Shown piece after piece: positions 38,515 through 48,227 of a stretch of 64,000 nucleotides of DNA. The translations under genes and the position numbers were made by a program. Each line of letters starts with the position of its first letter. Position 1 is the stretch's first letter. Origin of the DNA: Tissierella sp. MB52-C2 (lineage in GTDB: Bacteria; Bacillota; Clostridia; Tissierellales; Tissierellaceae); the NCBI RefSeq assembly GCF_030931715.1, contig NZ_CP133261.1, positions 2,024,643 through 2,088,642 of the forward strand. Direction: 5' to 3'. Under the pieces are notes generated by a model. That model saw only the letters and a list, made by a program, of their open reading frames with translations. It did not search any database and had not been told where the DNA came from.

Positions 38515-40674
38515 TTATGTGTCACCAAATTCAACCTCTATTTTTTCATCAATAGGAATTTGTAATCCAGGAGCTGGAGTCTGGCTTCTAACCTTACCTT
38601 CTCCTTTTAACTCATAGTTTAAATTTAAGTCATCAAGAATCTTTATTACCTCGGCTTTAGTCTTACTAGTTAAGTCTGGCATTATAATTTTTTCTCCTGA
38701 TTCTACATTTAAGTATAAATCTATTATGGACCCTTTTTGTACTTGTATCTTAGGCAAAGGGAATTGATCTATAATAATAGATTCTGAAGTTAAATCTGAG
38801 TATTCAGTTGTATATTTTAATTCTAAATCTGTTAGTATTTTTCCTGCTTCCCCTATGTTCTTACCTATTATATCTGGCACTGTTACCGTTTCAGAAACCA
38901 TTTCCTTTTCATCTTTAGTAAACTTAGGAGCCACTTCAAGATAACTTAATGTTTCTTCAAGGACAGATTTAGCCACTGGAGCTGCTACAGTTCCACCATA
39001 GTATTGACCAACAGGTTCATCAACTATAACTAAAATGGCAACCTTTGGATCGTCAGCAGGGGCTACTGCAACAAAGGACCCAATATATTTACCTGGTGCA
39101 TATTTACCATCTATAATTTTTTGAGCCGTTCCAGTTTTTCCGCCTACTCTAAATCCAGGTATATAAGCACTAGTTCCTGTACCATCTCTAACTACATTTT
39201 CTAGTAACTCTAACATTGTCTTAGAAGTAGATTCTGATATAACCTTTCTTTTCACTTCTGGTGGGAAGCTTTCCACCACTTTACCATCATCATCTATCAA
39301 TTCCTTTACAAGTCGCGGCGTCATTAGATTTCCACCATTTGCCACAGCAGATACTGCATTGATTAATTGTAAAGGAGTAACAGCAATACCATGACCATAG
39401 GACATAGTAGCTAAGTTTATTTCTTTTACATTTTCTGCATTAGATGGTACGATTCCTGCCTGTTCGCCATTTAGCTCTATTTCAGTTTTTTCTCCAAAGC
39501 CAAAAGCCTTTATGTATTTCAAGAATCTTTCTTTACCAACTTTTCTACCTACATCTACAAACACTACGTTACAAGATGTGTTCATTCCCTCTATAAAATT
39601 TAAACTTCCATGGGGATTATACCATCTAGAACACTTAAGTACTGCACCCTTTATATCCCTTACAAATCCATTACAATAAAAATGGGTTTCAGGTTTAATT
39701 ACGTTTTCTTCCAATGCAGCTGCCGCGGTAATTATCTTAAACGTAGAACCCGGCTCATAGGCGTCACTAATTGCAAAGTTTCTCCACATATCATACCAAC
39801 GTTTTTGAAGCTCTTCTTGTGACAAATTATCCCACTGTCTCTTAGTTTCTTCATTTAATGGAACTCTTGGTTCATTTGGATCATAATCTGGTTTAGTAGT
39901 TAATGCTAGTATATCTCCTGTTTGAGGTTCCATAACTATAACTGAAACATTTTTAGCTTGAGTTGCTCGAGCTGCTTCTTCTGCTGCTTTTTCTGCAAAA
40001 TGTTGAATAATTTCATCTATAGTCAATACAACTGATAATCCATCGGAAGCTTCATATATTTTTTCTCCATCAAAGGGCAATTGTCTGCTGGCAGCATCTG
40101 TGGTTTTAACCCATTTTCCAGGGGTACCAGTTAGATATTTGTCATAGGTCTGTTCAATCCCCTCTAATCCATTATTGTCAATATTTGTAAAACCTAAAAC
40201 ATAAGATGCAAAATTACCATAAGGATAATATCTTCTATTATCATCAACTATTTCAATTCCCGATAATTTTAACTTTCTAAGTTCTTGAGCTTCCTCTCTA
40301 GTAATCCATTGCTTTAACTTTTCAGTTCCAATTTTCTTTGTAATCTTAGAATATACTTGTTCTTCATCTAAATTTAAAATTCTCGCTACTTCTTTAGCCG
40401 TCTTATCAGGATCTTTTATATCTGCTGGACTGGCCCATACAGTAGATGCACTAACACTTACTGCTAATTTCTTACCTTTTCTATCATAAATAATTCCTCT
40501 TTTAGATTTTATCGTTATTCCTTTAGTCCATTGTTCTAATGCACCTTTTTTCAGTTCTTCACCCTTTACAATCTGTAAATATCCTAGTCTCCCTATTAAA
40601 AAAGTGGATATAAACATTACTAAACCTAAAACGAATAATAACCTTTTCTTCGATGAATAACTGGGTCTTGCCAA
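38515..40674 (-). CDS. spoVD: Class B penicillin-binding protein with PASTA domains (SpoVD/FtsI)
   Basis: A peptidoglycan transpeptidase of 719 aa. One N-terminal membrane anchor (about 12-30) is followed by the dimerisation domain, then the transpeptidase with SxxK PGSTFK near 308, SxN as SCN in MNTSCNVVF and KTGT in GGKTGTAQK. Two C-terminal PASTA domains begin VTVPDIIGKN and IIMPDLTSKT. PASTA-bearing class B enzymes at this place are SpoVD or FtsI; a single such gene may serve both division and spore cortex. It starts at TTG after AGGAGGT. Confidence 0.93.
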   Translation of the reverse strand: MARPSYSSKKRLLFVLGLVMFISTFLIGRLGYLQIVKGEELKKGALEQWTKGITIKSKRGIIYDRKGKKLAVSVSASTVWASPADIKDPDKTAKEVARILNLDEEQVYSKITKKIGTEKLKQWITREEAQELRKLKLSGIEIVDDNRRYYPYGNFASYVLGFTNIDNNGLEGIEQTYDKYLTGTPGKWVKTTDAASRQLPFDGEKIYEASDGLSVVLTIDEIIQHFAEKAAEEAARATQAKNVSVIVMEPQTGDILALTTKPDYDPNEPRVPLNEETKRQWDNLSQEELQKRWYDMWRNFAISDAYEPGSTFKIITAAAALEENVIKPETHFYCNGFVRDIKGAVLKCSRWYNPHGSLNFIEGMNTSCNVVFVDVGRKVGKERFLKYIKAFGFGEKTEIELNGEQAGIVPSNAENVKEINLATMSYGHGIAVTPLQLINAVSAVANGGNLMTPRLVKELIDDDGKVVESFPPEVKRKVISESTSKTMLELLENVVRDGTGTSAYIPGFRVGGKTGTAQKIIDGKYAPGKYIGSFVAVAPADDPKVAILVIVDEPVGQYYGGTVAAPVAKSVLEETLSYLEVAPKFTKDEKEMVSETVTVPDIIGKNIGEAGKILTDLELKYTTEYSDLTSESIIIDQFPLPKIQVQKGSIIDLYLNVESGEKIIMPDLTSKTKAEVIKILDDLNLNYELKGEGKVRSQTPAPGLQIPIDEKIEVEFGDT

Positions 40675-40685
40675 AGTATTACCTC

Positions 40686-41144
40686 CTAAAATAAGTTTCT
40701 AAATATACTTACTAGTTTTTTCAAAGGACTCTCCTTATTAACCTTCTCTAGACTATCCATCTCATTTTCATTTATTGCAATATACACTACCTGACCTTCT
40801 TCTGGATAGTTCATTCCTAACTTTGTTATGGCATCCTCTGAAATCTTTGTTGAAGACTTTATTCCTTCTAACTCTCCTATTAAGTCTTGTTTGACTACTT
40901 CAAGTTCAGCTCTTTGTCTTTCTAATTTTGTTATCTCTTGCCTTACAGCAGTTATATTTGCATATCTAAATAGTATTAGTAGTGCTATTCCTAAGAAGAA
41001 TAATGGCATACTTAAAATCATTAGTTTTGCAAGGCCATTATTTCTTTTCTTTTTTAGCTTAACTTTTTTTTGGCTTTTTCTCGGTTTCTTTTGTACTTCT
41101 AATTCCTCTGTAGGATAATACTTCAGTTCCCTCGCTACTAACAA
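40686..41144 (-). CDS. ftsL: FtsL-like septum-formation protein
   Basis: A 152-aa protein with a basic cytoplasmic N terminus (residues 15-38 mostly lysine/arginine), one membrane helix (about 40-62) and a periplasmic leucine-zipper-like coiled coil (EITKLERQRAELEVVKQDLIGEL in parts). It lies between rsmH and spoVD, the invariant ftsL position. It starts at TTG after GGGGGAG. Sequence conservation in FtsL is low, so the call rests on topology and place. Confidence 0.88.
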   Translation of the reverse strand: MLVARELKYYPTEELEVQKKPRKSQKKVKLKKKRNNGLAKLMILSMPLFFLGIALLILFRYANITAVRQEITKLERQRAELEVVKQDLIGELEGIKSSTKISEDAITKLGMNYPEEGQVVYIAINENEMDSLEKVNKESPLKKLVSIFRNLF

Positions 41145-41145
41145 T

Positions 41146-42105
41146 TTATTCTCCCCCTTTTCTATTTAGAACACTAAGTTTCTCTGCTATCCTAAGCTTT
41201 GCCGATCTTGATCTAGGATTTAAGTTTATTTCCTCTTTACTAGGTCCTATTGGTTTTCTAGTTATGATTTCGATTTCTCTTTGTTTATCACATATACACT
41301 GAGGTAAATGTGGTGGACAAATACAGTCCTTATACAATTCTTTAAATCCTTCTTTAACAATTCTATCCTCTAAGGAGTGAAATGTAATAATCGCCAACCT
41401 TCCATGAGGATTTAATCTTTCTACCATCTTTGGAATAGAGTCTTTTAGTACATCTAACTCTCTATTTACTTCTATTCTAATTGCTTGAAAAGTTTTTTTA
41501 GCAGGATGGTGACCATCTTTACGAACTTCCTTTGGTATAGCCTTTTTTATAACAGTTACTAACTGAAATGTAGTATCTATTGGATGAGATTTTCTTTCCT
41601 CCACTATAAATTTTGCTATCCTCTTTGCCCATCTTTCCTCACCATAATTCCATATTATTTTTTCTAATTCCTCTTCTGAATATTTATTTACCACGTCCCA
41701 AGCAGAAAAGGATTTTGTCTCATCCATTCGCATATCTAAATCCGCATCTTTGTTATGAGAAAATCCTCTTGATTCCTCATCTAATTGATGGGAGGAAACC
41801 CCAATATCTAAGAGAATACCATCTACCTTTTCAATACCTAGCTGGTCTAATACATCTTCTATATTTTCATAATTATTATGAACTAATACTACCTTGTCCT
41901 TGTAATCTTCTAAGACCTTCTCTGCCTTTTTTAAAGCATTTAGGTCTTGGTCTATACCTATTAGCTTTCCTGTAGCCAATTTTCTAACTATATGAGATGA
42001 ATGACCTGCACCACCTAATGTGCCGTCTACATAAATACCATCTTCTTTTATATTTAATCCTTCTAGTACTTCATTTAATAAAACTGATATATGTTCAAAT
42101 TTCAT
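41146..42105 (-). CDS. rsmH: 16S rRNA (cytosine1402-N4)-methyltransferase
   Basis: SAM-dependent methyltransferase acting on the ribosomal P site. 319 aa, with [14 protein letters not shown] and [10 protein letters not shown] for SAM binding, [15 protein letters not shown], and the C-terminal [12 protein letters not shown] and [12 protein letters not shown] signatures. It starts at ATG after GGGGGAGA, 14 bp after mraZ, as in nearly all dcw clusters. Confidence 0.98.
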   Translation of the reverse strand: MKFEHISVLLNEVLEGLNIKEDGIYVDGTLGGAGHSSHIVRKLATGKLIGIDQDLNALKKAEKVLEDYKDKVVLVHNNYENIEDVLDQLGIEKVDGILLDIGVSSHQLDEESRGFSHNKDADLDMRMDETKSFSAWDVVNKYSEEELEKIIWNYGEERWAKRIAKFIVEERKSHPIDTTFQLVTVIKKAIPKEVRKDGHHPAKKTFQAIRIEVNRELDVLKDSIPKMVERLNPHGRLAIITFHSLEDRIVKEGFKELYKDCICPPHLPQCICDKQREIEIITRKPIGPSKEEINLNPRSRSAKLRIAEKLSVLNRKGGE

Positions 42106-42119
42106 TTTATCTCCCCCAG

Positions 42120-42551
42120 TTATATCCCAAGTTCAGCCATGGTTTCAGCAATACTCTCATAGCTTAAATTATCATCATTATTGTAGGCATCCCATTCTTC
42201 TTTACTCCAAATCTCCATCCTAGTAGATACTCCTATAACTACAGCTTCCTTATCTAACTTAGAATGTTCTCTAAGATTTGATGGTATTAATACTCTTCCT
42301 TGCTTGTCCAAAGTCCCTTCACTAGCACCTGAAAAGAAGAATCTAATAAATGCCCTTGCATCACGATTGGTTAGTGGTAATGTTTTAAGCTTTTCCTCTA
42401 AAATGGTCCATTCCTTTTTAGGATAGATAAAAAGACAGTTATCAAGACCTTTGGTCATAACGAACTCATCTCCTAAATCTTCTCTAAACTTAGAAGGTAT
42501 GATTATTCTTCCTTTAGTATCTAAGGTATGTTGATATTCACCAATAAACAT
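42120..42551 (-). CDS. mraZ: Transcriptional regulator MraZ
   Basis: A 143-aa AbrB-like double-domain protein that binds DNA upstream of its own operon. It has two SpoVT/AbrB repeats: [21 protein letters not shown] and a second with [15 protein letters not shown] (each shown in part). The start at 42551 gives the family-typical MFIGEYQH; a GTG three codons upstream is less likely. It is first in the dcw operon, with putative MraZ sites immediately upstream. Confidence 0.96.
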   Translation of the reverse strand: MFIGEYQHTLDTKGRIIIPSKFREDLGDEFVMTKGLDNCLFIYPKKEWTILEEKLKTLPLTNRDARAFIRFFFSGASEGTLDKQGRVLIPSNLREHSKLDKEAVVIGVSTRMEIWSKEEWDAYNNDDNLSYESIAETMAELGI

Positions 42552-42580
42552 ATAGACCACTCACTTATTATATACTATCT

Positions 42581-42606
42581 ACCACTTCCTACCACTTCTC
42601 ACCACT
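42581..42606 (-). promoter_or_regulatory. Putative MraZ operator: three direct repeats with 10-bp period
   Basis: AGTGGT occurs three times on the minus strand (plus-strand ACCACT at 42581, 42591 and 42601), at exact 10-bp steps. MraZ binds tandem TGGGN/GTGGG-like repeats with this period upstream of mraZ. They overlap the probable transcription start. Confidence 0.7.
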
Positions 42607-42736
42607 ATATATACTATTCTATACTAAATCGAGTGAACCTTCCACCTTTTTTTCAAAAAAATATATTAGTACTTTTGTCATAATTTCGTATTTTTCGACT
42701 TTTCTAAGAGATATATATGAATTTAATGACATAAAA
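42607..42736. other. A/T-rich promoter region of the dcw operon
   Basis: No gene is visible. On the minus strand a weak TTCACT-N18-TATATA pair near the operator could be the mraZ promoter, but neither box is close to consensus. Confidence 0.4.
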
Positions 42737-42765
42737 AGGCTGTTGGTATTTTTTACCAACAGCCT
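42737..42765 (-). terminator. Terminator of lgt
   Basis: A perfect 12-bp stem (42737-42748 with 42754-42765) followed by a U-run on the minus strand, about 95 bp after the lgt stop. Confidence 0.85.
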
Positions 42766-42857
42766 AAACCATAAAAATAGAAATTTTTCTATCTTTATTT
42801 TCTCTAAAAAATCTTTTCCTTAACAAGTTTTTAAATTTTTATTAATATATTTACTTT

Positions 42858-43595
42858 TTATATTACTACATTCTTTTTTCTTCTTCTATAGAATATATAC
42901 ATTGGAATTATAACTCCTATTACACTTACAAGTTGAGCTACTCTAATACTTCCCAACATTAGACTATCCGTTCTAAGTCCTTCAACCAAAAATCTAATAA
43001 AAGAATATAACGCTAGATATAAAAGGAATACTTCTCCCCTAACCTTTTGTTTATTCCTTCCGTACCAAAGAAGAAATAAAAACACTAGGAAATTCCAAAG
43101 TGACTCATAGAGAAAAGTAGGATGGACTTTTACTCCATTTACCATTATTCCCCAAGGTAAGTTTGTAGGTCCTCCATAAGCCTCCTGGTTTATAAAGTTA
43201 CCCCATCTTCCTATGGATTGTGCTAATATAAGACTTGGTCCACAGGCATCTGCAATAGCCCAAAAATCTATTTTCCTAATTCTAGTAAATACAACTGTTA
43301 CAATAATAGCCATAATTATAGCTCCATGAATAGCTAATCCACCATTTCTAATCCTTAATATTTCCATTAAATCACCTTTATACATATCCCAACTAAAGAT
43401 TACATAATAAGCTCTTGCACCTACTAAACTTAGAGGAATTGCCCAAATCAATAGGTCTATTAAAGGCTCTTCACCAATTCCCAACCTCTTTGATTCCCTT
43501 AGTGCAATTATAGTACCTATAAGTACTCCCATGGCGATTAAAATTCCATACCATCTTACTTCAAGACCAAATACGCTAAATGCAACTGGATCCAT
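42858..43595 (-). CDS. lgt: Phosphatidylglycerol-prolipoprotein diacylglyceryl transferase
   Basis: Transfers diacylglycerol to the lipobox cysteine of prolipoproteins. About 245 aa and seven membrane segments, with the essential motifs AIPLSLVGARAYYV, GGLAIHGA and the family signature GRWGNFINQEAYGGPT near residue 135. The start at 43595 has GAGGTGG at a good distance; the ATG at 43613 overlaps that site. At least one lipoprotein (46397-46849) is encoded nearby. Confidence 0.97.
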   Translation of the reverse strand: MDPVAFSVFGLEVRWYGILIAMGVLIGTIIALRESKRLGIGEEPLIDLLIWAIPLSLVGARAYYVIFSWDMYKGDLMEILRIRNGGLAIHGAIIMAIIVTVVFTRIRKIDFWAIADACGPSLILAQSIGRWGNFINQEAYGGPTNLPWGIMVNGVKVHPTFLYESLWNFLVFLFLLWYGRNKQKVRGEVFLLYLALYSFIRFLVEGLRTDSLMLGSIRVAQLVSVIGVIIPMYIFYRRRKKNVVI

Positions 43596-43658
43596 AGTAA
43601 AACCACCTCTCATAATATATCATTTGTTTAGTATATCATAAATGGTAAAATTTTTCTA

Positions 43659-44948
43659 TTATGATAATGGATTAACTATGGATAAAACTACATTTTCTTT
43701 TACGAAATGTTTGTTAAATCTTTCAATAAGATCTTTATACTCTATGGATTCTAAGATTTCCAAGTAATCTATTAAAAGAACTTCTTCAAAATAAAGATCC
43801 ATAAAATTATTGGCAATAGACTCTACTGAATTAAAAGCCATTAAAAATCCACCGATATTTTTTCTTTTAATACGATTAAAATCATCTTCTATCAAAATAG
43901 ACTGTGGGTCTTTTTCAAATAAATCCATTACTCTATTATAAACTTCCTTAGGCTTTTTAGATTCTCCCCCTACTAATGAATGTCCATATGACTTTTTACC
44001 TGTAAAATATGCTCCAAAACTACTATCTATAATACCCTCTTCATAAAGTTCATTATAAAATACAGAGCTGGAACCAAATATCATATCTAGAATAAAATTA
44101 GTTACTAGATCCTTCTTTACTCTCTCTTCTCCAGGTAGATTTACATCTTCATCTTTAAAGCCTATATAGAATAGTGGAGTTGAGGTCATCATGTTTTCCT
44201 CTATAAAACTTTCCTTTACTCCCTTTGGTTCTTCTTTAAATACTCTATTTACTTCTTCTATTTTTGTGTAATCTTTTCTTTCTGTTTTTTCTACTATCTT
44301 TAGTATTTCATCAAAAGAAAGGTCTCCCGCAATAAATAAAACCATATTATTGGGATTATAAAAAGTATCATAACATTTATAAAGCAATTCTTTATTTATA
44401 TCTTGGATACTCTCTACAGTACCTGCTATATCTATTCTAACTGGATGTTCAGTATACATAGCTCTCAAGCAGTTAAAGAATACTCTCCAATTTGGATTAT
44501 CCTTATACATATTTATTTCTTGGGCAATAATTCCCTTCTCTTTCTCCACATTTTCATCAGTAAAATATGGATGCTGGACAAATTGTACTAACAGTTCTAA
44601 ATTTTCATAAAAGTTCTCAGTAGATGAAAATAAATAGGCTGTTTGAGTAAAATTAGTATAAGCATTAACATTTGCACCTAATTTAGAAAACTTGTCAAAT
44701 ATGTTTTCCTCAGGCTCCTCAAATAGTTTATGCTCTAAAAAGTGGGCTATACCCTCGGGAACTTCTATGGTTTCATCCTCTCTTATAGGTGTAAATATAT
44801 TATCTATACTTCCATAATTAGTAGAAAATATTGCATATTGTTTTGTATAGCCTTCTTTTGGCATAAAATAAACCTTTAATCCTGAATCTAGTTCTTTAAA
44901 GAAAAGTTTTTCTTTTATTTTCTCATTTTCGTATATTTTAATATCCAA
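43659..44948 (-). CDS. M16 family zinc peptidase (YmfH-like), catalytic partner
   Basis: A 429-aa M16 metallopeptidase. The inverted zinc motif HFLEH is at 69-73, with the distal glutamate in IIAQEINMY about 77 residues later, so it should be active. The C-terminal half is the second M16 domain. It starts at TTG, 6 nt after GGAGG. It follows a second M16 gene that lacks the zinc motif, the YmfF/YmfH pattern of Firmicutes, where the two form an active/inactive pair. The natural substrate is not known. Confidence 0.9.
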   Translation of the reverse strand: MDIKIYENEKIKEKLFFKELDSGLKVYFMPKEGYTKQYAIFSTNYGSIDNIFTPIREDETIEVPEGIAHFLEHKLFEEPEENIFDKFSKLGANVNAYTNFTQTAYLFSSTENFYENLELLVQFVQHPYFTDENVEKEKGIIAQEINMYKDNPNWRVFFNCLRAMYTEHPVRIDIAGTVESIQDINKELLYKCYDTFYNPNNMVLFIAGDLSFDEILKIVEKTERKDYTKIEEVNRVFKEEPKGVKESFIEENMMTSTPLFYIGFKDEDVNLPGEERVKKDLVTNFILDMIFGSSSVFYNELYEEGIIDSSFGAYFTGKKSYGHSLVGGESKKPKEVYNRVMDLFEKDPQSILIEDDFNRIKRKNIGGFLMAFNSVESIANNFMDLYFEEVLLIDYLEILESIEYKDLIERFNKHFVKENVVLSIVNPLS

Positions 44949-44989
44949 TTTTTTACCTCCTACCTTTATTTCCTTAAGATATAATTAGT

Positions 44990-46264
44990 TTATTCTACCT
45001 TCGAATTTTTCATAAAATATATAGTATCTAGAGCCACTTGAGATATGGCATCTATTATTTCTTCTTTAGTTACGGTATCTATATCTTTTAATATTTCTTC
45101 TAAAGACCTATTATCATTGGATAAGATTTGGCTAAAAAAGTATTCTGATATAAGAAAAGCACTATCTCTAATGGATTCTGTAGAAGACTTTATGGATTTT
45201 TTTGATATTTCTATATCTTCCTCTGTGAAATTTCCTTTCTTCATCTCATCTAATTGTTCATTTACAATATCTAGTGTTTTCTCAAAGTTTTGAAACTCTA
45301 TTCCACCATCTATTAACATTATAGATTTATACTTGTAAATAGTAGATGTAATATAATATGCTAAGCTTTCCTTTTCTCTTACATTTCTAAAAAGCTTGGA
45401 ATTCGGTCCACTGCCTAATATATCGCTGGCTACTATAAGTCCATTATATAATCTATCCTCATAAGGAATTCCTGTCCTGAATCCAAGAACTAGCTTACCT
45501 TGAGTTACATCTAAATCTTCGCTTATCATATTTTTAGTTTGAACTCCAGATATGATTTGTTCCCTTGGTATAGTTAAAACATCTTTTCTCTCTGTCTTAC
45601 CTATATTTTTAATATATTCTATTAATTCATCATCATATTCTCCTATATAAAATATTTCTATGGGACTAGTACTGATTACATCGCTATAGTGATTATACAA
45701 TATATCTTCGTCAATACTCTGTAAATCTTCTACTTTTCCCAAGGGATATATACTAAATTTTTCATTTTTACACATTTCCTCTATACACCTATCTAGTGCA
45801 TATGATCTTTTATCATTTATCCTACCTTCAATTCTATTCTTTAGGTTTTCCTTTTCCTGTTCCACATAATCTTTTCTAAAATATCCCTTTTCTAAAGTTG
45901 GATTATGAATAATAGACTGTAAAAGATTGATTACTTCATATATATTTTTCTTATCTCCTACATAATTTCCATTTATAGCTTCAACAGTGAATCTTAATAC
46001 CTGTCTTTCTCCCCTTTTATTTACAGATATACTAAGATTAGCACCGTAAGTTTCTTCTAATTTTTTCTGTATTTTTAAATTTGTATCATATTCTTCAGTC
46101 CCTCTTTTAAGTACTAAAGGAAGTAGTGCGTTTTTAGTAACCTCATCCTTTGATAGCGGTCTTAGGAAGTAGTAGCTAAGTAAATTTGATTTGAATTTAT
46201 CTGTATAGATTAGATTTAAATAGATTCCATTGTCAATTTGTATTCTTTCTGATTTTAAAGGCAA
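44990..46264 (-). CDS. M16 family protein lacking the zinc site (YmfF-like)
   Basis: A 424-aa M16-fold protein in which the HxxEH motif is absent from the N-terminal domain (NALLPLVLKRGTEEYD occupies that place). The C-terminal domain keeps SLAYYITSTIYKY and similar M16 features. It is probably a non-catalytic subunit for the M16 protein encoded 41 bp downstream. It starts at TTG after GAGGGAGG. Confidence 0.88.
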   Translation of the reverse strand: MPLKSERIQIDNGIYLNLIYTDKFKSNLLSYYFLRPLSKDEVTKNALLPLVLKRGTEEYDTNLKIQKKLEETYGANLSISVNKRGERQVLRFTVEAINGNYVGDKKNIYEVINLLQSIIHNPTLEKGYFRKDYVEQEKENLKNRIEGRINDKRSYALDRCIEEMCKNEKFSIYPLGKVEDLQSIDEDILYNHYSDVISTSPIEIFYIGEYDDELIEYIKNIGKTERKDVLTIPREQIISGVQTKNMISEDLDVTQGKLVLGFRTGIPYEDRLYNGLIVASDILGSGPNSKLFRNVREKESLAYYITSTIYKYKSIMLIDGGIEFQNFEKTLDIVNEQLDEMKKGNFTEEDIEISKKSIKSSTESIRDSAFLISEYFFSQILSNDNRSLEEILKDIDTVTKEEIIDAISQVALDTIYFMKNSKVE

Positions 46265-46356
46265 TTCTATTCCTCCCTCTTATTTATATTATTTTTACTA
46301 TACCCAAATTTTAATTTGTTACTTATATTAATATTATGAAATAGATAAAAAAATAC

Positions 46357-46385
46357 AAAAACCCACTCTTTAGAATGGGTTTTTA
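46357..46385 (-). terminator. Terminator of the lipoprotein gene
   Basis: A stem of AAAAACCCA with TGGGTTTTT and a U-rich tail on the minus strand, just past the stop codon. Confidence 0.8.
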
Positions 46386-46396
46386 TTTTTTATTTC

Positions 46397-46849
46397 TTAT
46401 TTGTTTTTCTCAACAAGTTTACTAATTTGACTAACGTATTTATCATAAGACGAACCATTCATTAAGTCCCCTATGATTTCTACAATTTGAAAGAATGTCT
46501 TTTCATCATCAGATATAAATACCTGTGATATTTCCTCATCCTTTTCCAATACTAAATTGTTAATTATCTGTTTAGTATCTTCTGTAAACTCACTATCTTG
46601 AGCCATAATAACTGAAACCAATGCTATGTCGTTGAAAATAATTGTAGCCGCATCATCTACACCAAATAGTTCAACTACATAATCTGATAGATCCTCTGAT
46701 CTATCAATTATTATCTTATCTTCAACCGCTACCTCTATGGATGTTCGTTCCGGCTCTTCAACTTCCACTATTTCCTTATCAACTTTAGTCCTACATCCTG
46801 CTTGCAATATTAATACTAGAGTTAAAACAAATAATAAGTATCTTTTCAC
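46397..46849 (-). CDS. Small lipoprotein of unknown function
   Basis: A 150-aa protein with a signal peptide VKRYLLFVLTLVLILQAGC ending in a clear lipobox, so it should be anchored by Lgt. The GTG start at 46849 is chosen because AGGAGGGATA sits directly before it and the signal peptide then begins at once; longer frames add a non-signal-like stretch. The mature part is acidic and predicted mostly helical, with no domain I recognise. It follows deoC by about 75 bp. Confidence 0.75.
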   Translation of the reverse strand: MKRYLLFVLTLVLILQAGCRTKVDKEIVEVEEPERTSIEVAVEDKIIIDRSEDLSDYVVELFGVDDAATIIFNDIALVSVIMAQDSEFTEDTKQIINNLVLEKDEEISQVFISDDEKTFFQIVEIIGDLMNGSSYDKYVSQISKLVEKNK

Positions 46850-46925
46850 TCTATCCCTCCTCTTATTATAGTTTGGCATAATTTCCAAATTTTATAACAA
46901 GAAAAAGAATTTTTTTAATTTATAT

Positions 46926-47576
46926 TTATATTTGTTTTGCTATTTTTACACCTGAACTAGTGCCTAGTCTTGTAGCTCCAGCTTCAACCATTTGTTTTGC
47001 AGATTCTAAATCTCTAACTCCACCAGAAGCTTTAACTTCTAATTTATCTCCTACTATAGATTTCATAAGTTTTACATCTTCTATAGTTGCTCCACCAGTT
47101 GAAAATCCTGTTGAAGTTTTTACAAAATCAGCTCCTACTTCCATAGAAAGTTCACAAGCTTTAACTTTTTCTTCCTCTGTAAGCAAACAAGTTTCTATAA
47201 TTACTTTAACTATAGCCTTTCCCTTTGCAGCATCTACTACTGATTTTATATCTTCTTTGACTATTTCATACTCTTTGTGTTTTAATGCCCCAACATTAAT
47301 TACCATATCAATTTCATCGGCACCATTTTTTATTGCATCAATAGTTTCAAATACCTTAACTTCCTTTGTATTGGCTCCCAAAGGGAAACCGATTACTGTA
47401 GCTACCTTAACCTTAGAATCTTTTAATATTTCCTTACAAACCTTTACATAATAAGGATTAACACAAACCGCAGCAAAATTATATTCCATAGCTTCTTCAC
47501 ATAAAGTTGTAATCATATCTATAGTCGCTTCTGGTTTTAAAATTGTATGGTCTATCATTCCTAGTATATTTCTCAT
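46926..47576 (-). CDS. deoC: Deoxyribose-phosphate aldolase
   Basis: Cleaves 2-deoxyribose-5-phosphate to acetaldehyde and glyceraldehyde-3-phosphate in deoxynucleoside catabolism. 216 aa class I aldolase, with the Schiff-base lysine in [18 protein letters not shown] region and the second lysine in [25 protein letters not shown] binds phosphate. It starts at ATG after GGAGGT, 12 bp after a PduL-type phosphotransacylase. The pair could link acetaldehyde-derived acyl-CoA to acyl-phosphate, but that needs an aldehyde dehydrogenase not seen here. Confidence 0.97.
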   Translation of the reverse strand: MRNILGMIDHTILKPEATIDMITTLCEEAMEYNFAAVCVNPYYVKVCKEILKDSKVKVATVIGFPLGANTKEVKVFETIDAIKNGADEIDMVINVGALKHKEYEIVKEDIKSVVDAAKGKAIVKVIIETCLLTEEEKVKACELSMEVGADFVKTSTGFSTGGATIEDVKLMKSIVGDKLEVKASGGVRDLESAKQMVEAGATRLGTSSGVKIAKQI

Positions 47577-47588
47577 TGAATACCTCCA

Positions 47589-48161
47589 CTATTTAATTAA
47601 TTCAACTAAGTCTCCATTCTTAACTCCTGCTGCATTTCCTTCTTCTATATCTACGTGCATTTCAAGAGCAAAGCTATCTGCCACTCTGACTAATACATTA
47701 TTAAATACTAGTCCTCTTTCTCCACCTACTTTTATGCTTACTATCTCCTTGTCAGCTACCCCAAAATCTTTTCCATCTTGAGTATGCATATGGATATGTC
47801 TTGCAGCTACTATTATTCCTTCTTCTATTTCAACTTCACCCTTTGGTCCAACAATCTTTGCCCCTGGTGTTCCAGTAATATCTCCAGAGTTTTTAATCAT
47901 TGGTTTTACGCCTAGGGCAAAGGCATCTGATACAGATAATTCAAATTGAGTCTGTGGTCTAACAGGCCCTAGTATTCTTACTCCCTTTAATGTACCCTTT
48001 GGTCCTACTATATCTACTTTTTCTTCACAGGCATATTGTCCTGGCTGAGATAAATCCTTCATTCTTGTTAATTCATATCCTTCACCAAATAAAATATCTA
48101 AATCCTTTTGGCTCACATGGATATGACGGTTTGAAAGTGCTATTGGCAATTGAGTTTTCAT
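47589..48161 (-). CDS. pduL: PduL-type phosphate acyltransferase
   Basis: Converts acyl-CoA and phosphate to acyl-phosphate and CoA, feeding substrate-level ATP formation. About 190 aa with the two PduL domains and the metal-binding histidines in SNRHIHVS and AARHIHMHTQDG; RILGPVRPQTQFELS and GERGLVFNNVLVRV are family blocks. The start at 48161 has GGGGGA about 7 nt before it. There is no encapsulation extension and no microcompartment shell gene nearby, so it acts free in the cytosol, probably as the phosphotransacetylase of acetate formation. Confidence 0.93.
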   Translation of the reverse strand: MKTQLPIALSNRHIHVSQKDLDILFGEGYELTRMKDLSQPGQYACEEKVDIVGPKGTLKGVRILGPVRPQTQFELSVSDAFALGVKPMIKNSGDITGTPGAKIVGPKGEVEIEEGIIVAARHIHMHTQDGKDFGVADKEIVSIKVGGERGLVFNNVLVRVADSFALEMHVDIEEGNAAGVKNGDLVELIK

Positions 48162-48227
48162 TTGCATTCCCCCTAATCTTTTATGTACTATACCTATTAT
48201 AAGTCTTTGTAGATAAAAAATCAAAAA

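Noticed and set aside
46960-47451. 163-codon plus-strand frame opposite deoC
   Set aside because: Shadow of deoC; composition follows the complement of its codons.
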